From assembly GCA_029880755.1 (NCBI GenBank), contig JAOUNW010000005.1:1-28350 (forward strand): DNA of 28,350 nucleotides. The letters are read 5' to 3'. A program made the translations under genes and the position numbers. A model generated the notes under the pieces. It searched no databases. It saw only the letters and a program-made list of their open reading frames with translations, and was not told where the DNA came from. Origin of the DNA: Gammaproteobacteria bacterium. Its GTDB lineage: Bacteria; Pseudomonadota; Gammaproteobacteria; Acidiferrobacterales; SZUA-150. Of the stretch, positions 22,578 to 28,350 are shown one piece after another (within the stretch, counting starts at the first letter, position 1; each line of letters begins with the position of its first letter).

Positions 22578-22595
22578 AGCCACCACCCAATACCA

Positions 22596-23384
22596 ATGGA
22601 ACTGTTTATTCAATACCTGGTACTGGGCGCCTTTGCCGGCACATTAGCGGGACTGCTCGGGGTGGGTGGTGGATTGGTGATCGTACCGGTGCTGGTTACC
22701 ATCCTGAACCAGCAGCAGGTAACACCCGATATCGTCGTACACATCGCCATCGGCAGCTCACTGGCCACCATTGTCGCCACGTCACTCAGCTCGATTTATG
22801 CCCACCATAAACGTGGCGCCGTGTTGTGGCCGGTGTTTTGGCAACTGACGCCAGGGATAGTTATTGGCGCACTGATAGGCGCGCTATTGGCCGACGCCAT
22901 GCCCGCAGATATTCTGCGCAAGGTTTTCGCTTTATTTGAGTTCGCTGTTGCCGCGCAGTTATTGTTTGGTCGTCTGCCGTCAGCTCATAGAGTATTGCCT
23001 TCGACGTTGGTCTTGTCCGGTGTTGGCGCAATCATCGGGGCGGTTTCCAGTGTCGTAGGCATTGGCGGCGGCACCATGACTGTACCGTTTCTTATCTGGT
23101 GCAATACTGTGGCCCAAAAAGCGGTTGCCACCTCCGCAGCCTGTGGCCTGCCCATCGCAATTGCCGGGGCCATCGGCTTTGCTTTTACCGGCTGGCACAC
23201 ACCTGGCTTGCCACAATGGAGTACCGGTTATCTTTATTGGCCGGCAATAATTAGTATTGTACTTGCCAGCAGTTTGTTTGCACCCGTAGGCGCACATATT
23301 GCCCACAAATTACCGGCAGCCAAACTTAAAAAGATGTTTGGCCTGTTTTTGGTTATGTTGGGATTAAAAATGTTGCTGTACTAA
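22596..23384 (+). CDS. TauE/SafE family sulfite/anion exporter
   Basis: 262 residues with about eight membrane helices and the two internal repeats of the family. The first has GLLGVGGGLVIVPVL (about 20-34) and the second has VVGIGGGTMTVPFL (about 156-169). These glycine-rich loops are the family signature (formerly DUF81). Members move sulfite, sulfoacetate, taurine-derived or other organic anions across the inner membrane; the substrate here is unknown. It lies 18 nt after the aldehyde dehydrogenase and probably shares its transcript, which might point to a carboxylate or sulfonate product. Confidence 0.92.
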   Translation: MELFIQYLVLGAFAGTLAGLLGVGGGLVIVPVLVTILNQQQVTPDIVVHIAIGSSLATIVATSLSSIYAHHKRGAVLWPVFWQLTPGIVIGALIGALLADAMPADILRKVFALFEFAVAAQLLFGRLPSAHRVLPSTLVLSGVGAIIGAVSSVVGIGGGTMTVPFLIWCNTVAQKAVATSAACGLPIAIAGAIGFAFTGWHTPGLPQWSTGYLYWPAIISIVLASSLFAPVGAHIAHKLPAAKLKKMFGLFLVMLGLKMLLY

Positions 23385-23457
23385 ACTGTGCTATGCATTA
23401 GTTTCAGCACACCGAACGAATCTTACTGTTGAGAGCAACGGCAAAACCAAGATCTTG

Positions 23458-24240
23458 CTAAGCAGGCTTATTATAACTGCGCCAAATCAACCAGATGCCA
23501 AACAAAATCATGGGCAAAGAAAGAAGCTGGCCCATGGTAAACCAGTTAAATGCCAGATACCCGATATGAACATCGGGCTGCCGGGCAAATTCAACAAGAA
23601 AACGAAAAACGCCGTAACCGCACAAAAATAAGCCGGAACGGAAACCAATGGGTCTCGCCTTATTGGAGAATACCCACAAGATAACAAAGAGGGCAACGCC
23701 CTCTAATGTTGCTTCATACAGTTGCGATGGATGGCGCGGTAGCGGACCACCGGTTTTAAAAATCATTCCCCATGGCCCGTCGGTTACACGGCCCCACAAC
23801 TCCTGATTAATAAAATTGCCAATACGCCCGAAAAACAAGCCAATGGGCGTTAATACGGCGGCAAAATCGGTAACTGCAAAAAATGTTCGCTGCGTATGAC
23901 GACCGTATAACCACATGGCGCTAATAGCACCCAACAGGCCGCCGTGAAACGACATACCGCCGGCCCAGATATAAAATATTTCGATGGGATTGGAGAGATA
24001 ATGACCCAGGTTATAAAAAAGAATATAACCAATACGCCCGCCCAGGATGGCGCCAATGGCGAAATAAAATACCAGATCGGAAATCTCCTGCTTTTCCCAG
24101 CCGGCCTCCTGCCGTCCGGCACGATAACCGCCCACTAACCAGGCGCCGGCAAAACCAAACAGATACATGAGGCCGTACCAATGGACTTTGAGTGGACCGA
24201 TGCCGAAAGCCACCGGGTCAATAGCAGGTGCATTAATCAT
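23458..24240 (-). CDS. lgt: Prolipoprotein diacylglyceryl transferase Lgt
   Basis: 260 residues, seven or so membrane helices. Family signatures are HWYGLMYLFGF (20-30), the catalytic-type HGG in MSFHGGLLGAI (about 97-107), and GRIGNFINQELWGRVTD (138-154) with the essential Arg139. It moves diacylglycerol from phosphatidylglycerol to the lipobox Cys, the first step of lipoprotein maturation in the inner membrane. It is the last gene of the cluster with dgkA, the methyltransferase and the glycosyltransferase. Its ATG at 24240 lies 35 nt after the glycosyltransferase stop. Confidence 0.96.
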   Translation of the reverse strand: MINAPAIDPVAFGIGPLKVHWYGLMYLFGFAGAWLVGGYRAGRQEAGWEKQEISDLVFYFAIGAILGGRIGYILFYNLGHYLSNPIEIFYIWAGGMSFHGGLLGAISAMWLYGRHTQRTFFAVTDFAAVLTPIGLFFGRIGNFINQELWGRVTDGPWGMIFKTGGPLPRHPSQLYEATLEGVALFVILWVFSNKARPIGFRSGLFLCGYGVFRFLVEFARQPDVHIGYLAFNWFTMGQLLSLPMILFGIWLIWRSYNKPA

Positions 24241-24275
24241 AGACAGGCTTGGCTGCTGGTTCGGATAACAATGTA

Positions 24276-26069
24276 CTAGGGAATATACTGAATCAGGGAC
24301 GAAGCATCCCAGATTAAGACATGATTGTCACCATACGTTGCTTCAAATGTCGGCGCGACAGACTGGATGGGTTGCCACCGGCCTGTATAGCTGATGATCA
24401 CACCATTGGGATAATACCCTGCCCAGGCATCCACCTCTTCTTCTGATACAAGAGAAAAGGGTTTTTGCAGAGCACCGGTAAAATGAAATTGCCCATGATA
24501 GCGACCCACATGAGCAATGGGGCGGTCGCCTGCCTCAACAGCGGCCAGGTAGCGAGTCACTTCTGAGACATCACCCCTGTCTTTGTACAACCAACCGGCG
24601 CCCAATATTGAAAAGATCACCAACATAATACTGGTCACGGCAATACTCATAATTCTTTGGCGCAGCTTTATGGAAGGCGCCCAGGCAAAGGCGATCCCTA
24701 TAACAGATACACATATTCCGATGATGGGGTTCAGCTTCCACAGGAACTCCGGAAACAGTTCTGTTCGTGGCAACTGTGGCAATACCGCCAGCAAGCCGCC
24801 GATGGCCATTAATGGAAAACCCATGCTCGCCCAGATACTGTCTTCACCGTGATCTTTGAGATCATCATTTAACATCAGGTATGCTATGACCAGTGCGTAA
24901 AAAGGAAATAAGGGTAATAACAATTGCGGTTGGCGCACATTTAACGACATCAGCAAAACAATCACCGATGCCGCCAGTACCAGACTAAACATCAGACCAC
25001 TGTCTCTGGCATGGGAACGCAAATGATATAAGCGCATCCATGGCAAGGGCCAAATGGACCAGGGGAATAACACCATCGGCAAAAATACCAGATAACCTAA
25101 CCGGGGCTGAGCAGCATCAAATAAAGCAACCGGCTGCGGTATTAAATGGTGCTGCAACCACGTCATCACCCAGGGCCAACCCCGGGCATCCGCCACAGGC
25201 ACAAACCAACAAAACAATATGGCGACACCAATGCCCATGGCCAGCGCAATGTGCTGGTACCAGATCCCTAAATAAACCTTGCTCCCCTTTCCTACCCATA
25301 GCGGTGCCAGTAGCGCAACCGGTAATACGATCCAGAAAACAATCATGCCATTGCTAAGTGCGCCCAGGCCCAACGCAAGACCAAGAAATAATCCTGCCAC
25401 CCGGCTGCCACGGCATCCCATCAGTGCCAGACACCATAGGGAGATGGTGACAAAAAATACCAGCGCCATATCGGTCATCATGAGCGTTGAATAAAAGGCC
25501 CAGGCGCTGATACCGAGCAATATTAAAGGCGCATATCGTCCGACCTCAATTTGTTGGGGCCAGAACAATCGCGCCACCCAACTTAACACCAGCAGTGTTC
25601 CCAAACTAAACAGGGCCGGCAACATATGCGGCCACCAGTTATTAAAACCGAAAGCCAGCCACCCCAGTTGGGTAAGCCACAACATTAAGGGCGGAATATC
25701 CGGGTATGGCTGGCCATTGAAAACGGGTACGAGATATTCCGGGGTTGTCCACATCTCCCAGGCAACTGCCAGAAAGGCGGTTTCATCAGCAATCCAGGCG
25801 GAATGGGAAAGCAGGCCCGCAACAGCAACCAGGGCCCACAAACCTAACCACTTGGAAGCAAAGCGCAGTGCTTCCATCCAGGCATTCAGTTTAGTGTTTT
25901 TGGGTTTGCGTCGGGATTGTTCGGGTCCCATGCCGACGCCGCCACTGAGCTCGACTTCCTCAACAATTGTCTGATCCAGGGCAATGGTCTGATGGTCCTT
26001 GCCTACCGGAGCTTTTTCCCGCGAACCGGATTTTGGTCTTTTTTGTTTTTTGCCGAACAGTCCGAACAT
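24276..26069 (-). CDS. ArnT-like / GT39-83 family membrane glycosyltransferase
   Basis: 597 residues from the ATG at 26069, chosen because GGAAG stands about 8 nt before it; a GTG at 26078 would add three residues. A cytoplasmic, Lys-rich N-terminal extension of about 70 residues is unusual. It is followed by many membrane helices. The first periplasmic loop has the catalytic-type Asp-Glu in AWIADETAF and YPDIPPLMLW. ArnT and its relatives have EKPPLxYW at that last site, so a Lys is missing. Such enzymes move a sugar from undecaprenyl phosphate to lipid A or other acceptors. With lgt and dgkA adjacent, a role in envelope lipid decoration is likely but not proven. Confidence 0.85.
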   Translation of the reverse strand: MFGLFGKKQKRPKSGSREKAPVGKDHQTIALDQTIVEEVELSGGVGMGPEQSRRKPKNTKLNAWMEALRFASKWLGLWALVAVAGLLSHSAWIADETAFLAVAWEMWTTPEYLVPVFNGQPYPDIPPLMLWLTQLGWLAFGFNNWWPHMLPALFSLGTLLVLSWVARLFWPQQIEVGRYAPLILLGISAWAFYSTLMMTDMALVFFVTISLWCLALMGCRGSRVAGLFLGLALGLGALSNGMIVFWIVLPVALLAPLWVGKGSKVYLGIWYQHIALAMGIGVAILFCWFVPVADARGWPWVMTWLQHHLIPQPVALFDAAQPRLGYLVFLPMVLFPWSIWPLPWMRLYHLRSHARDSGLMFSLVLAASVIVLLMSLNVRQPQLLLPLFPFYALVIAYLMLNDDLKDHGEDSIWASMGFPLMAIGGLLAVLPQLPRTELFPEFLWKLNPIIGICVSVIGIAFAWAPSIKLRQRIMSIAVTSIMLVIFSILGAGWLYKDRGDVSEVTRYLAAVEAGDRPIAHVGRYHGQFHFTGALQKPFSLVSEEEVDAWAGYYPNGVIISYTGRWQPIQSVAPTFEATYGDNHVLIWDASSLIQYIP

Positions 26070-26172
26070 CCAGGTCACTTCCGTTATATTTTAAGATGAA
26101 TACCGATAATGGTAGCCTAATCTGGCACAGGTGCTACCAGGGGCATGGACAACAGAATAAATTCGGCTGCGA

Positions 26173-26751
26173 TCAGCGCGCTCCCATATATAAGGTATAG
26201 CCGTAGAGGGCGGCGTAGACTGCAAGCATGGAAAGCAGGTTCCAATGACCATTATTACTCACCATCACTTGCCAACTGAAGAATCTCACGTCCTTATTGA
26301 GCAAGCGGGACAAGGATGGCAGAAATCGGTTGGTGTCCTGACAAAAACGGATATAGGGTTCGCCAATAAGCTCCTGCAGATGTTTTTCCTCACGTTTGAC
26401 CCGATTCACCATGTAGAAATAATAAAGTACCGTGTAACCCACGACGACATAGATGTTGCCAAACAAAATAACGAATCCCAGAACCAGGAAATAGCGGCCC
26501 AGGTACATGGGATTTCTCACCATGACATAAGGCCCGCGCGCTGTCAGTTCACGATTTTTTACCAGCGAGGCAAATGACCATAACTGGATGGCTTCGCCAA
26601 AAAGCGAAACAAGAAATGCCGCCAGCATTAACTCGGAATGCATGGTCTTGAGCAGCACCAGCACCAGCACCAATGCCAATACGTATCTGACTTTGAGAAA
26701 CAATTTCCTAAGAGCGGGTTGGTTAAAAATATTATGAATAGACTGAAGCAC
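26173..26751 (-). CDS. Isoprenylcysteine/phospholipid methyltransferase-like membrane protein
   Basis: 192 residues with about five membrane helices. The SAM-binding signature of the ICMT/PEMT superfamily is present: RGPYVMVRNPMYLGRYFLVLG (about 73-93, RNPMYxG core). A later REEKHLQELIGEPY (about 122-135) has the second conserved Glu/Tyr region. Members methylate phospholipid head groups, protein or small-molecule carboxyls. The substrate here is unknown. The start is a GTG at 26751 with AGGA about 7 nt upstream. It stands between dgkA and the glycosyltransferase gene. Confidence 0.88.
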   Translation of the reverse strand: MLQSIHNIFNQPALRKLFLKVRYVLALVLVLVLLKTMHSELMLAAFLVSLFGEAIQLWSFASLVKNRELTARGPYVMVRNPMYLGRYFLVLGFVILFGNIYVVVGYTVLYYFYMVNRVKREEKHLQELIGEPYIRFCQDTNRFLPSLSRLLNKDVRFFSWQVMVSNNGHWNLLSMLAVYAALYGYTLYMGAR

Positions 26752-26829
26752 GCGTTAATCCTGGTTCATGAATGGAGTGGTGAGATTATACTGACGGGCC
26801 CGGTGGTTCCCAATGCCTTGGGATGCTTT

Positions 26830-27207
26830 TTACTTGATTAGGGGTAAAAATACCATTCCCCAGACAAATACCGCCAACAGAATAGTCAAGAGAACTGCCG
26901 CCGAACCCAGGTCCTTGGCCCGGCCAGCCAGTTCATGGTGCTCCCGTCCCACACGATCCACGATGGCCTCAAGACCGGAGTTTAAGAGCTCGACGATTAA
27001 CACCAGCACCAGACTCCCGATTAGCAATAGACGCTCTGTGTTCGTTGGCCCAAAGACATAGCCAGTAGGCGCCAGGACAATAAACAATGCCAATTCCTGA
27101 CGAAATGCCCCTTCGTGGTGCCAGGCCGCCCTCAGCCCATTGAATGAGTAGCCGGTGGCTCTGATAATCCGCTTGAAGTCCAGGAGTGTGGTGGCGCTCT
27201 TTTTCAT
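26830..27207 (-). CDS. dgkA: Diacylglycerol kinase DgkA
   Basis: 125 residues, the usual size, with three membrane helices. The signatures are ALLxxx-type EGAFRQELALF (about 32-42), VELLNSGLEAIVDRV (72-86) with catalytic Glu80, and HELAGRAKDLGSAAVLL (91-107) with the metal-site Asp99. It phosphorylates diacylglycerol with ATP. That recycles the diacylglycerol left by envelope sugar or phosphate transfer and suits its partner genes downstream. First gene of the minus-strand cluster; divergent from the kinase gene across 192 bp. Confidence 0.95.
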   Translation of the reverse strand: MKKSATTLLDFKRIIRATGYSFNGLRAAWHHEGAFRQELALFIVLAPTGYVFGPTNTERLLLIGSLVLVLIVELLNSGLEAIVDRVGREHHELAGRAKDLGSAAVLLTILLAVFVWGMVFLPLIK

Positions 27208-27399
27208 GATGTGCTGTTTATCTTGTTTTCCTGTTCAAAAGCAAGGAATAAAAACGGCGGCATATTTTTGTCAGTCACAAGATCCACCTCCGGTTGCCCT
27301 ATTCCAGGAAACAGTCTATTCCTAATTAATGTAATAGAAAAATAATCTAACATCGTCAGGTTTGAGTTTGCCTGCAATCCGATTATCATCAGAGCACAC

Positions 27400-28350
27400 A
27401 TGGATTCCAACGTTCTGCAAAACGGTTATCAGCTGGGAGAATACGCCATTGAGTCCGTGTTGGGCAAAGGCGGATTCGGCATCACCTATCTGGCGCGGGA
27501 TACCAAACTTGGTGCCCGTGTCGCGATCAAGGAATATTTCCCCCAGGGCCTGGCTGTTAGAAATCAGCAACTAGCAATTGTTTCCAAACCCGGCAACGCA
27601 ACCAAAGATTATCAATGGGGCTTACAACAGTTTCTGAAAGAAGCACAGGCACTGGCCCGTTTCAAACATAATCACATTGTCAGGGTTTTGCGCTTTCTCG
27701 AGCTAAATGGTACGGCCTACATGATCATGGAGTATGAACAGGGCCAGGGGCTGCAGGATTACATGAAAGAAAATGGCCAGCTTGATGAGAAAATGCTGTT
27801 ACAAATTTTTGTACCGGTACTTAATGGCCTGCAAGCCGTTCACAGCGCCGGACTGTTGCATCTTGATATCAAACCGGACAACATTTACCTGCGTGCCGAT
27901 GGCCAGCCCATGCTCATTGATTTCGGTTCCGCCCGACAGACTGCCCGTGGGCCTGATGCCGAAGAACGCATTGCCCTGACCCCGGCCTATGCCGCCATTG
28001 AGCAATATCCCGACAAAGGAAAGCAGGGTCCGTGGACTGACATCTATTCCATTGGCGCGAGTCTTTATCACTGCATCAGCGGCAAACAACCGGTGGATGC
28101 CCTGCGCCGCTATCAATCACTATTAAAGTACAAAGCCGATCCTCTAACGCCCGCCTCTAAACTTGAGCAAAGTGGTTATTCGGAATATCTGCGAGAGTGC
28201 GTGGACTGGGCAATGCAAATCTATCCTTCTCACAGACCCAAGGGCGCCATTGAGTTGCAGGAAGGCTTGATGGGCAAGGGCAGGCCCAATAAAAAATCAC
28301 AACCGATTATCGCGCCAAAAGCAAAACCACAACAGCCCGAGCCCGAACCT
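27400..28350 (+). CDS. Hanks-type serine/threonine protein kinase, partial (3' end outside window)
   Basis: 317 codons visible from the ATG at 27400. The kinase domain (about 13-275) shows GKGGFGITYLA (22-32), the ATP-binding Lys44 (VAIKEYFP), Glu81, the catalytic loop HLDIKPDNIYL (154-164), DFG at 174-176 and the APE-equivalent PAYAAIEQY. The catalytic loop has HLD instead of HRD, so it is a non-RD kinase. After the domain the chain turns into a Lys/Pro/Gln/Glu-rich linker (about 288-317), suggesting a further C-terminal domain beyond the window. It is an intact N-terminal half, not truncated by mutation. The target and partner are unknown. No strong Shine-Dalgarno precedes the ATG. Confidence 0.93.
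   Translation, partial: MDSNVLQNGYQLGEYAIESVLGKGGFGITYLARDTKLGARVAIKEYFPQGLAVRNQQLAIVSKPGNATKDYQWGLQQFLKEAQALARFKHNHIVRVLRFLELNGTAYMIMEYEQGQGLQDYMKENGQLDEKMLLQIFVPVLNGLQAVHSAGLLHLDIKPDNIYLRADGQPMLIDFGSARQTARGPDAEERIALTPAYAAIEQYPDKGKQGPWTDIYSIGASLYHCISGKQPVDALRRYQSLLKYKADPLTPASKLEQSGYSEYLRECVDWAMQIYPSHRPKGAIELQEGLMGKGRPNKKSQPIIAPKAKPQQPEPEP

Noticed and set aside
23387..23411. Inverted repeat TGTGCT...AGCACA after the TauE/SafE gene
   Set aside because: Short stem, 13-nt loop and no T-run; not enough for a terminator.
1..28350. tRNA or rRNA genes
   Set aside because: I saw no cloverleaf or rRNA-like segment in the gaps on either strand, though I could not run a covariance search.

Overview
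The window is chromosomal DNA of a gammaproteobacterium. I infer this from housekeeping genes in a proteobacterial style (rimO, cca, a lytic transglycosylase, lgt, dgkA), from moderate GC content and from a canonical LexA box. The genus cannot be read from the sequence. A periplasmic DsrE-like protein and a TauE/SafE exporter hint at sulfur metabolism, but only weakly.

The left 12.1 kb is a sedentary (chromosomal) integron. An integron integrase gene (intI, 12145-13143, +) has an SOS-type promoter and lies divergently from an attI region near 11.85 kb. From there a cassette array runs leftward out of the window. I count 13 complete cassettes and one cut by the window edge. Each has one gene on the minus strand followed by an attC site whose outer ends are the core boxes RYYYAAC and GTTRRRY. 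In array order from attI the cassettes carry: (1) an HNH endonuclease with N-terminal HNH-associated repeats; (2) a small membrane protein; (3) a 101-aa hypothetical; (4) a membrane-anchored coiled-coil protein; (5) a lipoprotein with four membrane helices; (6) a HEPN-like protein with an R-x4-H motif; (7) a small membrane protein; (8) a Fic-domain protein with a palindromic operator; (9) a SpoU/TrmH-type RNA 2'-O-methyltransferase; (10) a small membrane protein whose 5' end is broken by a perfect inverted-repeat element; (11) an NhaA Na+/H+ antiporter; (12) an 898-aa P-type cation ATPase; (13) a 4-helix membrane protein; (14) a YdhR-like monooxygenase-fold protein (partial).

The right 15 kb is core chromosome. 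An operon cca - dsrE-like - rimO (minus) ends 12 bp from the end of intI. It is followed by a lipoprotein aminopeptidase gene (+), an RRM RNA-binding protein, an NDUFA9-like NAD(P)-binding protein and a soluble lytic transglycosylase (all minus). Next is a divergent aldehyde dehydrogenase - TauE/SafE pair (+). An envelope-lipid cluster dgkA - ICMT-like methyltransferase - GT39/ArnT-like glycosyltransferase - lgt (minus) comes next. The 5' part of a Hanks-type serine/threonine kinase (+) runs off the right edge.

The most unusual content is in the array: two full-size ion transporters in neighbouring cassettes, stress or defence-type enzymes (HEPN, Fic, HNH), genes that read into their own attC for a stop codon or a C-terminal tail, and a small REP-like insertion inside one cassette gene. 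No stretch longer than 300 bases lacks a gene; the longest is the 12.1-kb-side attI/promoter region (11836-12144).
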